Positions 1-7,916 are shown, counted from the first letter of the stretch. The stretch: 44,814 nucleotides of DNA from Hyphomicrobiales bacterium (GCA_021775615.1 JAJFHL010000123.1:1-44814); one strand, 5' to 3'. The notes: generated by a model from the letters alone, not told the origin. A program made the numbers and translations.

Positions 1-270
1 GACTGGCCGCTCCTCAATGCGCTGCTCAACTGCGCCGGCGGGGCCACCTGGGTCTCGATCCACCATGGCGGCGGGGTCGGCATCGGCTATTCGCAGCATT
101 CCGGCATGGTCATCGTCTGCGACGGTACCGAAGAAGCCGACGCCCGCATCGCACGGGTGCTGTGGAACGATCCCGCCTCCGGCGTCATGCGCCACGCCGA
201 TGCGGGCTACGATATTGCCAAAGACTGCGCCCGCGAGCATCATCTGGACCTGCCGTCCATAGACGGTTGA
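1..270 (+). CDS. hutU: Urocanate hydratase, C-terminal fragment
   Basis: This is the last 89 codons of a gene that begins before the window. The reading frame is open from base 1 and ends at TGA 268-270. The peptide carries the glycine-rich [15 protein letters not shown] stretch followed by a [19 protein letters not shown]-type end, which is the conserved carboxy end of urocanate hydratase. That enzyme converts urocanate to imidazolonepropionate with tightly bound NAD+, the second step of histidine breakdown, in the cytoplasm. Only the tail is visible, so active-site completeness and the rest of the hut operon cannot be judged. The next gene starts 14 bases downstream on the same strand and is probably cotranscribed, although its product is not a known hut enzyme. 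Confidence 0.93.
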   Translation, partial: DWPLLNALLNCAGGATWVSIHHGGGVGIGYSQHSGMVIVCDGTEEADARIARVLWNDPASGVMRHADAGYDIAKDCAREHHLDLPSIDG

Positions 271-284
271 GCGGGAGAGAGGTC

Positions 285-1082
285 ATGCAGGCGATCACGC
301 AAGAACACGTCGACGAGTATCAGGCGGACGGCGTTGTCGTCCTCCGTGGCCTGTTCACCGATTGGATCGAACCGCTCAAGCGCGGCATCGATGCCAATAT
401 GGCCGAGCCAAGCTGGCGCGAGCGCACCTACCGGCCGGACGACGGGTCGGCCCCGTTTTTCCAGGATCTGTGCAACTGGCAGCGCATTCCGCAGTATCGC
501 GACTTTGTCATGCAGTCCCCAGTCGGCGAGGCGGCTGCCAGGCTGATGCGTTCGAAATCCGCCCGCATCTTCCATGATCACGTGCTGGTGAAAGAGCCGG
601 GCACCAGCGTCGTCACACCGTGGCATCAGGACCAGCCCTACTATTTCGTCGACGGCCGCCAGTCGGTGAGCTTCTGGCTGCCGCTCGATCCGGTCGCCCG
701 CGGCATCTCCATTGAATATGTGGTCGGCTCGCACCGTTGGGGCAAGGACTTCAAGCCGAAACGCTTCAACGGCCAGGACCTCTACGAAGGTGACCGCGCC
801 GAAGAGGCGCCGGACATCGAGGCGCGGCGCGGCGATTTCGAAATCCGTGGCTGGGAAATGCAGCCGGGCGATGCGGTTGCGTTCAATTTCCGCACCCTGC
901 ACGGCGCGCCCGCCAACAGCTCCGGTCAGCGTCGCCGGGTCATATCCACACGCTGGGTCGGCGACGACGCACGCTTTGCCAAGCGCAACGGTGTCACATC
1001 ACCGCCGTTCCCCGATCTCCAGTTCGAGGATGGCGCGCCATTTGGCGGAGAAGACTTTCCGCTTGTGTTTCCCGCACCATAG
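285..1082 (+). CDS. Phytanoyl-CoA dioxygenase (PhyH) family protein
   Basis: A 265-residue Fe(II)/2-oxoglutarate-dependent oxygenase. The iron triad is visible as H114-x-D116 (in PWHQDQPYY) and H206 (in RTLHGAPAN). R218, in the RRRVISTRW strand, is the likely 2-oxoglutarate carboxylate anchor. The length is normal for the family. The ATG at 285 is preferred over longer in-frame starts because GGGAGAGAGG lies just upstream and because a longer start would overlap hutU. Family members hydroxylate varied small molecules, and the substrate cannot be read from sequence. EctD-type ectoine hydroxylase is longer (about 300 residues) and is not a clear match. The gene follows hutU by 14 bases and precedes a maleylacetoacetate isomerase-like gene, so a role in amino-acid or aromatic catabolism is possible but unproven. 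Confidence 0.85.
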   Translation: MQAITQEHVDEYQADGVVVLRGLFTDWIEPLKRGIDANMAEPSWRERTYRPDDGSAPFFQDLCNWQRIPQYRDFVMQSPVGEAAARLMRSKSARIFHDHVLVKEPGTSVVTPWHQDQPYYFVDGRQSVSFWLPLDPVARGISIEYVVGSHRWGKDFKPKRFNGQDLYEGDRAEEAPDIEARRGDFEIRGWEMQPGDAVAFNFRTLHGAPANSSGQRRRVISTRWVGDDARFAKRNGVTSPPFPDLQFEDGAPFGGEDFPLVFPAP

Positions 1083-1152
1083 GCCCATGGGCATTGCCGC
1101 GCGATCTGCTAAACTCACTGGCCACACGTAGGTATCAAGGGGTTGCACATCC

Positions 1153-1794
1153 ATGAAACTGTTCGGATTTTACCTGAGCTCGGCCGCCTACCGCGTTCGT
1201 ATCGCGCTCAATCTGAAGGGCGTCGAATATGAACAGGTCTCGCTGAAGCTCAGAGAAGGGGAGCACAGGCGGGACGACTATATGGCGCTCAATCCGCAAG
1301 GGCTGGTGCCGGCGCTCGCCCTCAGCGGTGCGGCCTCCGACACGATCCTGTTCCAGTCCATGGCGATACTCGAATATCTCGAAGAGGTCTATCCCGATCC
1401 ACCCCTGCTGCCGGATCACCCCACGTTGCGGGCGCAGGTTCGCGCTGTCGCCGACAACATCGCCTGCGACATTCACCCGCTCAATAACTTGCGTGTTCTG
1501 CTTTGCCTCAAGAACGATCTCGGCCAGGACGACGAAACCATCAACACCGACTGGTATCATCACTGGCTGAAGGCGGGGTTTGACGGCATCGAGCGTTCGA
1601 TCAGCGCCGATCCGTTCTGTTTCGGAAAGACGCCGGGCCTTGCAGACGTGTGTCTCGTGCCCCAGGTCTACAACGCCCGGCGCTTCAAGTTCGATCTGGA
1701 ACCTTATGAAAAGATCCGCGCCGTGGAAGAGGCCTGTCTCGCTCATGAGGCGTTCGACCGTGCGGTGCCCGAGAACCAGCCGGACGCGGCGTAG
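1153..1794 (+). CDS. maiA: Maleylacetoacetate isomerase / zeta-class GST
   Basis: A 213-residue glutathione S-transferase-fold protein with the zeta-class signature SSAAYRVRIALNLKG at residues 9-23. The N-terminal thioredoxin-like half contains the NPQGLVPAL loop and the LFQSMAILEYLEE glutathione-contact segment. The all-alpha C-terminal half follows. Zeta GSTs isomerise maleylacetoacetate to fumarylacetoacetate in tyrosine catabolism; close relatives act on maleylpyruvate in gentisate pathways. The cysteine found in the eukaryotic SSC motif is alanine here, as in several bacterial members. No fumarylacetoacetase or homogentisate dioxygenase gene is visible nearby, so the exact substrate remains open. 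The gene lies 70 bases after the dioxygenase on the same strand. Confidence 0.85.
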   Translation: MKLFGFYLSSAAYRVRIALNLKGVEYEQVSLKLREGEHRRDDYMALNPQGLVPALALSGAASDTILFQSMAILEYLEEVYPDPPLLPDHPTLRAQVRAVADNIACDIHPLNNLRVLLCLKNDLGQDDETINTDWYHHWLKAGFDGIERSISADPFCFGKTPGLADVCLVPQVYNARRFKFDLEPYEKIRAVEEACLAHEAFDRAVPENQPDAA

Positions 1795-1840
1795 AACCGT
1801 TTCCGCGGCACTTCGCGCACGTAATGCAAGTCACGCCAAA

Positions 1841-1870
1841 CCGTCATCCCGAACTTGATACGGGGCCCAG
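1841..1870. repeat. REP-like intergenic half-palindrome
   Basis: The segment begins CCGTCATCCCGAACTTGATA and continues into CGGGGCCC, with a short CCCG/CGGG inverted repeat. It lies between convergent genes. It belongs to the same loose sequence class (TCCCG-ACxTGAT-CGGGGCCC) as the large palindrome at 44596-44679, so it is probably a dispersed REP-type element. Only a single unit is present here. Confidence 0.5.
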
Positions 1871-1890
1871 AGGCGACTTGAAGCCGCTGG

Positions 1891-2868
1891 CTACAGCCCG
1901 TCGAGCGGGATCGATACGCGGGCGAACGGACCGAACTGGAATCGGTGCGCGTTCTTCTCGCCGAACCCGTTGCCGCCGAGGCGGTCGAACTTCACACGCT
2001 GATCGTAGACGTTGAAGAACGCCTCGGCCCGGAAGCCGACCGTGAACTTCATGCCGCCCAGGCCTTCAGGCGTGAACGACAGGGCCGCCGTGCCGCCGAC
2101 GGTGGGCACCACCCGGAAGTCGGTGTCCTTGTCTATGGCGTTGTTTACGGGAAAAACGCTGAAAATCGCTTCAGTGCGGCGCTTGCTGTTGCCGAACAGA
2201 ACCGAACCCTCGCCTGAGAAGTCGAACTGCATGGCGCCGGTCAGCGGCACGACCGCGTCAAAGCCAAGCCGCGGGCCGGCGCCGACGAAGCGCGATTCGC
2301 GCTCCTCGGTGGCCTGGGACACGATGAAACCCACGTAGTTGAGAACCGTATCGGTTTCCGCTTCGAAATAGGCGAAGCGCACTCCCGCCTTGGCGGTGAC
2401 GTCTATGCCATCACCCAGACCGATGTCGCGGCGGGCCTCGAAGTCGACGATGATGCGATGTTCGTTGTGCTCCACCGACGAATCGGTGTTGAAACCAAAT
2501 TGGGCGCCACCGCCCAGAATATTGTAAACCGTGGCTGCGGTTGAGTCCTTTTCTTCGAACGATCCGCCGAACCGGGCGAAGATGCCGATATCATAGTCGG
2601 TATCACCCAACGGCGTCACGAGGCCGACTGCGCCCTGCAGGCCGTCGTCAGGCTCGACATCGAGCCTTCTGTTGCCAAGGCCTTCCGTCCAGTCCTGCAC
2701 GTCGCCGGCATAGATGTCATACCCGAACTCAAGCATCAGCCAGGAGGGTCTCTCACGTTCATCCGCGAGTACAGGTCCCTGGCCAATCATGATGGCAAGT
2801 GCGACGGCCGAGACCCCGGTCAAGGCACGGCGGCGTAGTGAAGCGCAACGGGTATGTGATGTGATCAC
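1891..2868 (-). CDS. Outer-membrane beta-barrel protein, paralog A (Lpg1974-like)
   Basis: A 325-residue predicted outer-membrane protein. A signal peptide (basic RRRALTG, then a hydrophobic stretch, then cleavage after PVLA) is followed by alternating amphipathic strands rich in Gly, Phe and Tyr, such as ARRDIGLGDGIDVTAKAG and MQFDFSGEGSVLFG. The pattern resembles the Lpg1974/Legionella major outer-membrane pore family, a medium-confidence family call. The start is taken as GTG 2866-2868: GGAGGG sits about 5 bases upstream, and the paralog at 3601-4611 has the same GGAGGG-spacer-GTG layout. A longer in-frame ORF reaching 2958 would add about 30 residues ahead of the signal peptide with no matching site. 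The gene forms a tandem pair with paralog B in the same orientation, separated by 732 bp. Confidence 0.75.
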   Translation of the reverse strand: MITSHTRCASLRRRALTGVSAVALAIMIGQGPVLADERERPSWLMLEFGYDIYAGDVQDWTEGLGNRRLDVEPDDGLQGAVGLVTPLGDTDYDIGIFARFGGSFEEKDSTAATVYNILGGGAQFGFNTDSSVEHNEHRIIVDFEARRDIGLGDGIDVTAKAGVRFAYFEAETDTVLNYVGFIVSQATEERESRFVGAGPRLGFDAVVPLTGAMQFDFSGEGSVLFGNSKRRTEAIFSVFPVNNAIDKDTDFRVVPTVGGTAALSFTPEGLGGMKFTVGFRAEAFFNVYDQRVKFDRLGGNGFGEKNAHRFQFGPFARVSIPLDGL

Positions 2869-3189
2869 GGCGGCCCTCCATGTCCGGTTCCCCAATCGAT
2901 CCGGATCGCTCGCCGCCAGCAATTGTTTTTCGCTGGTCGGCATCGTAACAGCTGCCAAGTTTTAATCTGATTTCTGGATGCGTTAAACAATATTCACGCA
3001 TTGTTGCCGCATATTCGTCCTTTTTCTCGCCAGTTGGAAACAAGAATAACAAATTAAAAGTTACGTCATTTGTAGCGCAACGACCGAAAATGTTGATATG
3101 TGAGGTCTGTTCGTCAATTTATACAGACGCGGAGATTCGCACGCCCGATTGACGTGGGGTTTCTCGAAGGGCAAAAGCCAGAGCCATAT
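2869..3189. promoter_or_regulatory. AT-rich leader and promoter region of paralog A
   Basis: There is no convincing gene in this stretch. Bases 2960-3090 are clearly more AT-rich than their surroundings and should hold the promoter of the outer-membrane gene read on the minus strand. The leader just before the start (GGGGAA-x-GGACA-TGGAGGG on the minus strand) is nearly the same as that of paralog B, so the duplication included the translation-initiation region. I could not assign a secure -35/-10 pair. Confidence 0.35.
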
Positions 3190-3190
3190 C

Positions 3191-3455
3191 TAGACCCTTT
3201 CTTCTTCTTACGGAATCACTTGACCGGGTTTTCACGTCTGCTGGCAAGGCACGATCCACGCCGTGGTCTGGCTGACCACAAGTGGGCCGTAACGCGGTCA
3301 GCAGGCGTGAAAATCCGGCCTTCGGTGGGCCAAATCGGCCCGTCGTCAGCGTTGTGGCGCTTGCCCGATACACTGCATCGAACTGCGCACCACGCCTGGC
3401 CAAGCGAACCGATTTGGCACCATCAAGCGTTTCCGTAAGAAGAAGAAAGGGTCTA
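3191..3455. mobile_element. MITE-like palindromic element 1 (CTAG target, TA duplication)
   Basis: Perfect 26-bp inverted repeats occupy 3190-3215 and 3431-3456, counting the flanking CTAG at each end. They start CTAGACCCTTTCTTCTTCTT on the left. The body between the TA dinucleotides is 261 bp and encodes nothing plausible. Nested inside are more inverted repeats: 3224-3243 with 3299-3318 (18 of 20 match), a perfect hairpin GTGGTC-TGGCT-GACCAC at 3263-3279, and GCCAAATCGG 3329-3338 with 3409-3418. Insertion at CTAG with duplication of TA is the known habit of IS630-type transposases, so this looks like a non-autonomous derivative of such an element. No transposase gene is in the window. Confidence 0.65.
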
Positions 3456-3456
3456 G

Positions 3457-3600
3457 AGGCACGGCCTCGATCCAGACGATCCGTACCCGGAAGGCTACAC
3501 CTTGTCGGATGTCTGGCTCAAAGCGATCTGATCACGCTGAATGGTATCGCTGTCGATGACGTATTTCGAGTTAGGCGTATCCACGTAACTCGATCGCGAG
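3457..3600. other. Gene-free spacer with a terminal hairpin
   Basis: This is the spacer between the MITE-like element and the stop codon of paralog B. Just at the 3' end of paralog B is an inverted repeat, GTAACTCG-ATCG-CGAGTTAC (3586-3605), overlapping its TAA stop. It has an 8-bp stem but no T-tract on the minus strand, so it may shape mRNA 3' ends without being a classical terminator. Nothing else is recognisable. Confidence 0.4.
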
Positions 3601-4611
3601 TTACAACCCGTCGAGCGGGATCGTAATGCGCGCGAACGGACCGAACTGGAAGCGGTGAGCGTTCTTCTCGCCGCGTCCGTTGCCGCCGCCCGGATCGAAC
3701 TTCACCCTCTGGTCGTACACGTTGAAGAACGCTTCGGCCTTGAAGCCGACGGTGAATTTCATGCCGCCCAGGCCTTCAGGCGTGAACGATATCCCCGCGG
3801 TCCCGCCCAGCGTCGGCACGACCCGGAAGCTGTGATCGTCGTCGGTAACGGAGAGACCGGCGAGCGCGCCAGTGCCCGTGGCCTCGACCCGGCGCTCACG
3901 GTCGCCAAACAGCAGCGAAGCGTCGCCAGAAAAGTCGAACTGCATGCTGCCGGACATCGGCACAACGGCATCGAAGCCCAGTTTCGGTCCGAAGCCGATA
4001 AAGGTCGAATTCCGCTCCTCGCTGAGCCCGCCGAGGGTGGGGCTTATGCGGCTGAAGTTGGTGTCGGTCTCGGCATCGAAATAGGCAAACCGGAAGCCCG
4101 CCTTGGCGGTGACGTCGATGCCGCCACCCATGCCGATATCGCGGCGCGCCTCAAAATCGACAATGACGTGTTTTTCCTCGTGGTCCACGCTTGCCGAAGA
4201 GAAGCCCGTATAGGTGGTGCCGCCCAAAATGTTGTATGGGGCGCTGGCAAACGGTCCGACTGTAGCCGTCGGCGTGCGTGTCTGGGAACTGTCCTCGTTG
4301 AACGATCCGCCGAACCGCGCAAAAATGCCGATGTCGTACGCGCTGTCCTGCCAGGGCGTAACGAAGCCCACTGCACCATGAAGCCCGTCATCGGGCTCGA
4401 TGTCGCGCACGATCTGCCCCGGAATTTCGGTCCAGCCCTGCTCATCGCCGGCATATATGTCGTAACCGAACTCGAGCATCAGCCAGGACGGTCTCTCGTG
4501 TCCATCCGCGAGGGCCGGCCCCTGACCAACCATGATGGCGAGTGCTACGGCCGAGACCCCCGTCAGAGCCCGTTTGCGCAAGGTCGTGCAGATCATAGGT
4601 GATGCAGCCAC
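3601..4611 (-). CDS. Outer-membrane beta-barrel protein, paralog B (Lpg1974-like)
   Basis: A 336-residue paralog of the product of 1891-2868. The two share the signal-peptide core RALTGVSAVALAIM, the mature start RPSWLMLEFGYDIYAGD, the EARRDIG block and almost the whole last 60 residues (FTPEGLGGMKFTVGF through PLDGL). They differ mostly in two loop regions (after GGSF, and around the AETDT block), as expected for surface-exposed loops of a barrel. The start is GTG 4609-4611, with GGAGGG six bases upstream. The predicted signal cleavage is after PALA. The role is likely a pore or structural outer-membrane protein; a substrate cannot be inferred. Duplication followed by loop divergence is the simplest explanation for the pair. 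Confidence 0.75.
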   Translation of the reverse strand: MAASPMICTTLRKRALTGVSAVALAIMVGQGPALADGHERPSWLMLEFGYDIYAGDEQGWTEIPGQIVRDIEPDDGLHGAVGFVTPWQDSAYDIGIFARFGGSFNEDSSQTRTPTATVGPFASAPYNILGGTTYTGFSSASVDHEEKHVIVDFEARRDIGMGGGIDVTAKAGFRFAYFDAETDTNFSRISPTLGGLSEERNSTFIGFGPKLGFDAVVPMSGSMQFDFSGDASLLFGDRERRVEATGTGALAGLSVTDDDHSFRVVPTLGGTAGISFTPEGLGGMKFTVGFKAEAFFNVYDQRVKFDPGGGNGRGEKNAHRFQFGPFARITIPLDGL

Positions 4612-4977
4612 TTTAAACCCTCCATTGTCCGAATTCCCCAGGATCGGATGGATTGCGGCCGACGTTTCGTCAGCGCCAGCGGCAACACCAGGACCCCCAT
4701 TCTATATCGCAACCGGCATACGGTTGAAACGTGGATTTGCAACTTGTTGCCACGAATTTGACATGGTTGTTGCTTATCGGTCACGCTAGTAACTGGTTTC
4801 GAGTTATGATTCTGGGCGCGCAAACCGTGGTCGACGCATTCTTTGGAGCCATGCCATTGCAGGGCTGCGCTCCGAATCGTACAAATGTCGAGAATCAAGG
4901 GCGCGGTCAGCGTACGATTTTACGTCATGGTGACCGCCAAAGCCACGAATGCAATCGCGACAATACGGACTGTCCCT
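4612..4977. other. Divergent intergenic region, paralog B / sulfotransferase
   Basis: About 366 bp separates divergent genes. A TTGACA hexamer occurs at 4758-4763 on the plus strand, but no convincing -10 follows at 16-18 bp, so it is only a candidate promoter for the sulfotransferase. Longer in-frame starts for the sulfotransferase fall inside this stretch (down to 4843), but they lack a ribosome-binding site. I see no repeat or RNA gene here. Confidence 0.35.
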
Positions 4978-5859
4978 ATGGCCGAAAGTGCCCCCGCATC
5001 GACCCAGCCCAAGGGCCTTATCTGGCTTGCGTCATACCCCAAGTCCGGCAACACCTGGACGCGCAACATCCTGCACAATCTGTTCGACGTCATGGAAGGC
5101 CGCGACAGCTCCAGCCATGACATCAACAGGTTGAACCAGTTCTCCACCTGGGAGCTCAACCCGAAACGCTACGAAGAACTTCTTGGCAAACCGGTGACGG
5201 AGATGACCCGTGAAGAGGTTGCATCCGTGCGGCACACGGTTCAGGAGCAGATCGCCGAGGCGGCAAGTGGCGTTGCCTTCGTCAAGACCCATCACGCCAT
5301 GGTCATGGACCGCGGCCGGACGGCGATCAATTTCGACGTAACCTCCGGCGCCATCTACATCGTGCGCAATCCGCTCGATGTCGCCATTTCGTTCAGCCAT
5401 CACATGAATGTCGACATCGACACAGCGATCAGAAGGATGGCGGAGGACGGTCTGGAGACCACCATGTCGGAAAAGGCCGTTTATGAGATCTACGGCTCCT
5501 GGCGTCAGCATGTGGAGAGCTGGACCCGCAAGCCGCACCGCACCATCTACGTGATGCGCTACGAGGACATGCTGGCGGATCCTCTAAAGACCTTCGGCGG
5601 TCTGGCGCGCCATCTGCGCATCGCGCCGGCGAAGGCGCAGCTTGAGAAAGCAATCGAGCTTTCCTCGTTCGAAAAGCTCAAGGAGCAGGAAGAGGCGGAG
5701 GGCTTCCGCGAAAAGCCGGAGAAGGCGGAACGGTTCTTCCGCAAGGGCACGTCGGGGCAGTGGCGCGAGGAGCTGAGCGAGGCACAGATCCGCCGGATCA
5801 TTTCCGATCAACGCAAACAGATGGAACGTTTTGGGTATGTGCCCGCCGAGTACGCTTAA
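4978..5859 (+). CDS. PAPS-dependent sulfotransferase family protein
   Basis: With the start at 4978 this is a 293-residue cytosolic-type sulfotransferase. The 5'-phosphosulfate loop is YPKSGNTW (residues 20-27). The catalytic histidine is H105 or H106 in VKTHHAM. The 3'-phosphate-binding segment is YIVRNPLDVAISFS (127-140), and the C-terminal RKGTSGQW (255-262) matches the RKG motif that closes over the cofactor. The enzyme should move a sulfonate group from PAPS to a hydroxyl or amine acceptor; the acceptor is unknown. Start choice is uncertain: in-frame ATGs at 4843, 4885 and 4927 exist, none with a good ribosome-binding site, and 4978 puts the domain at the normal distance from the N-terminus. 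It converges on the DeoR-type regulator. Confidence 0.8.
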   Translation: MAESAPASTQPKGLIWLASYPKSGNTWTRNILHNLFDVMEGRDSSSHDINRLNQFSTWELNPKRYEELLGKPVTEMTREEVASVRHTVQEQIAEAASGVAFVKTHHAMVMDRGRTAINFDVTSGAIYIVRNPLDVAISFSHHMNVDIDTAIRRMAEDGLETTMSEKAVYEIYGSWRQHVESWTRKPHRTIYVMRYEDMLADPLKTFGGLARHLRIAPAKAQLEKAIELSSFEKLKEQEEAEGFREKPEKAERFFRKGTSGQWREELSEAQIRRIISDQRKQMERFGYVPAEYA

Positions 5860-5900
5860 AGCCATTTAGTGCTTAGCGGGCCAGTGTCGAAACACGGAAT

Positions 5901-6680
5901 TTAAGCCACCGCCTGCGCCATCGTGGCCGTCTCGGTTTTGACGCCGGCTGCATCAAGCGCCTCGGCGAGCGGACCGGATGGCGCGACATCGGTCACCAGC
6001 ATGTCGAAGTCGGCAAGATCGCAGACCTTGACCAGGCCCTGGCGGCCGAACTTGGAGCAGTCGGACACGACGATGCGGCTGGCGCCGCGTAACAGCACCA
6101 CCCGTGCGAACTCGGCCTCTTCGAGATTGTAGTCCATGGCGCCCGTTTCCGCCGCCAGGGCGCCGATCGAGATGATGGCGTGGTGCACCTGGAAGCGCGA
6201 CACGAAATCGACCGCGGCGTGGCCGAAGGCGGCGCCGCTGTCGCCGCGCAGGGCACCGCCGGCCATGTAGACCGTGTTGCCGTTCACGGTGGCAAGGGTG
6301 CGCGCGATGTCGGAGGAATTGGTGACGACGGTCAGGTCGCGCCGCTTGCGCAATTCGCGCGCCAGATAGCTTGTGGTGGTGCCGGTGTCCAGCATCACCG
6401 AGTCGCCGTCCTGTATGTGCCCTGCGGTCTGCGCCGCGATAGCCCGTTTGGCATCCGCATTTTCCCGCATGCGCCGCTCGAACGGTGCTTCGCCGACCTG
6501 AAACGGCAGGGTGACGGCGCCGTGCACCTTCAACACCTCACCGGCATCGGTGAGCGGCTTCACGTCGCGCCGTATGGTCTCCAGCGATACGCCCATGCGC
6601 TGCGCCAGGTCGGCAATCGAGCAGGTGCCTTCGTCCTGGAGGATGCGCAAAATTGCCGAATGTCGTTTGCTGTAACGCAT
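5901..6680 (-). CDS. DeoR-family transcriptional regulator
   Basis: A 259-residue repressor-type protein. The N-terminal winged helix-turn-helix (ILRILQDEGTCSIADLAQRMGVSLETIRRDV, about residues 10-40) and the sugar-isomerase-like effector domain (VMLDTGTTTSYLAREL, VTNSSDIARTL, MAGGALRGDSGAAFG) are the DeoR layout. The ATG at 6678-6680 is chosen over an upstream in-frame TTG at 6698 because it puts the HTH at the usual position. Members of this family typically respond to phosphorylated metabolites. The gene is divergent from the transporter and amine-oxidation genes starting at 6928, which include two kinases, making it the likely regulator of that block and of itself. Confidence 0.88.
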   Translation of the reverse strand: MRYSKRHSAILRILQDEGTCSIADLAQRMGVSLETIRRDVKPLTDAGEVLKVHGAVTLPFQVGEAPFERRMRENADAKRAIAAQTAGHIQDGDSVMLDTGTTTSYLARELRKRRDLTVVTNSSDIARTLATVNGNTVYMAGGALRGDSGAAFGHAAVDFVSRFQVHHAIISIGALAAETGAMDYNLEEAEFARVVLLRGASRIVVSDCSKFGRQGLVKVCDLADFDMLVTDVAPSGPLAEALDAAGVKTETATMAQAVA

Positions 6681-6689
6681 TGCAACAGT

Positions 6690-6750
6690 TTGCCGCAAAA
6701 GTTGGGAATCTGCAACTTTCAGCCTAAAACTTGGTCAACTTGCCGCAAAA
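6690..6750. promoter_or_regulatory. Candidate DeoR operator: paired TTGCCGCAAAA repeats
   Basis: An 11-bp direct repeat TTGCCGCAAAA occurs at 6690-6700 and 6740-6750, spaced exactly 50 bp start to start (about five helical turns). Between them is an inverted repeat AAAGTTG / CAACTTT (6698-6704 and 6713-6719). The first copy ends 10-20 bp upstream of the regulator's start codon, so binding there could control the regulator and, across the divergent region, the transporter operon. The link to the adjacent DeoR protein is inference from position. Confidence 0.5.
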
Positions 6751-6927
6751 ACTCACATTTCAGCAGCAAAAAACAACAAAACCCCAAAGATTACACGCCT
6801 TGCCGGTTGACAAGAGGTGACGAAGGCAAGAAACTTTTTGGATTAAGGAAACGAATGGCGAATGCCACGCTTGGATGCGCACCAATGGGCGCATGCCAGA
6901 ACTCAGCCGAGAAAGGGAGGCTTGTTC

Positions 6928-7890
6928 ATGCTCAGGAAATCACGGGGCCTGATGGCACTGTTGGGAGGGGCCGCGTTGCTGGGAGTAACGCTGGCGCCGC
7001 AGCCCGCGTTGTCGGAAGTCGAATCCAACGATCCCATCAAGATTACACGCCATGACTGGACCGGTCAGTATGTGACCATCGAGATCATGGGCGAGGCGCT
7101 CAAGGCGGCTGGCTACAATATCGAATATGTCCAGGCCGATTACATTGCCCAGTTTGCCGGCCTCAAGACCGGCGATCTGCATCTGGCGATGGAGATCTGG
7201 GAAACCACCGGCCGCGACGCCATGGACGAGGCGCTTGCCACCGGCAAGGTCGAGAACCTCGGCGAAACCGGCATGAAGGCCATTGAGGAGTGGTGGTATC
7301 CCTCCTACATGAAGGAAAAATGCCCCGGGCTTCCCAACTGGGAAGCGCTGAAGGCCTGCGGCGAGGCGTTCGCAACGTCTGAAACCGCGCCGAAGGGCAG
7401 GTATCTCGGTGGCCCGGTTTCGTGGGAAGGCCGCGATGAAGATCGGGTGGCCGCACTGGATCTTCCGTTTGAAGTCGTGCACGCCGGCACCGACGGCGCG
7501 CTCTTCGCCGAACTGGAATCGGCCTATCAGCGCAAGGATCCCATCATGCTTTGGGTCTACGCACCACATTGGGCGCCGGTGAAGTATGAAGGCGAATGGG
7601 TCGAGTTCCCGGCTTACACCAAGGAATGCTACACCGATGCATCCTGGGGCGTGAACGGAGACGCGGAAGCCGACTGCGGCAAGCCGCGCGGCCCGATCTG
7701 GAAGGTGGCATGGGCCGGTCTCAAGGACAAATGGCCGGGCGCCCACAAGATCATTACCAACTTCAACATCACCAACGACGACATGGGCGGCATGGTCGCC
7801 GCCGTCGACCTTGAAGGCAAGAAGGTCGAGAACGTCGTTGCCGACTGGATGGAAACCAACAAGGACCGCTGGATGAAGTGGATCCAGTGA
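6928..7890 (+). CDS. ABC transporter periplasmic binding protein, glycine betaine/quaternary amine type (OpuAC family)
   Basis: A 320-residue secreted solute-binding protein. It starts with a signal peptide (LRKSR, then a hydrophobic core, likely cleaved after PALS near residue 29). The mature part has the OpuAC/ProX pattern, with tryptophans well placed for a cation-pi cage around a quaternary ammonium group: W44 (HDWTGQ), W91 (MEIWE) and W122-W123-Y124. The ATG at 6928 is chosen for GGGAGG eight bases upstream and because the signal peptide begins there; a longer in-frame ORF has neither. It is the first gene of the nine-gene amine block, next to an ATPase and a permease. The ligand could be glycine betaine, TMAO, choline, carnitine or another methylated amine; sequence alone does not decide. 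Confidence 0.88.
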   Translation: MLRKSRGLMALLGGAALLGVTLAPQPALSEVESNDPIKITRHDWTGQYVTIEIMGEALKAAGYNIEYVQADYIAQFAGLKTGDLHLAMEIWETTGRDAMDEALATGKVENLGETGMKAIEEWWYPSYMKEKCPGLPNWEALKACGEAFATSETAPKGRYLGGPVSWEGRDEDRVAALDLPFEVVHAGTDGALFAELESAYQRKDPIMLWVYAPHWAPVKYEGEWVEFPAYTKECYTDASWGVNGDAEADCGKPRGPIWKVAWAGLKDKWPGAHKIITNFNITNDDMGGMVAAVDLEGKKVENVVADWMETNKDRWMKWIQ

Positions 7891-7916
7891 GTTGGTGATC
7901 TTGCATTGCGAAACCG

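Noticed and set aside
3100-3626. Short open frames across MITE-like element 1
   Set aside because: They overlap on both strands, change frame across the palindromes and have no initiation signals; non-coding inverted-repeat DNA explains the region better.
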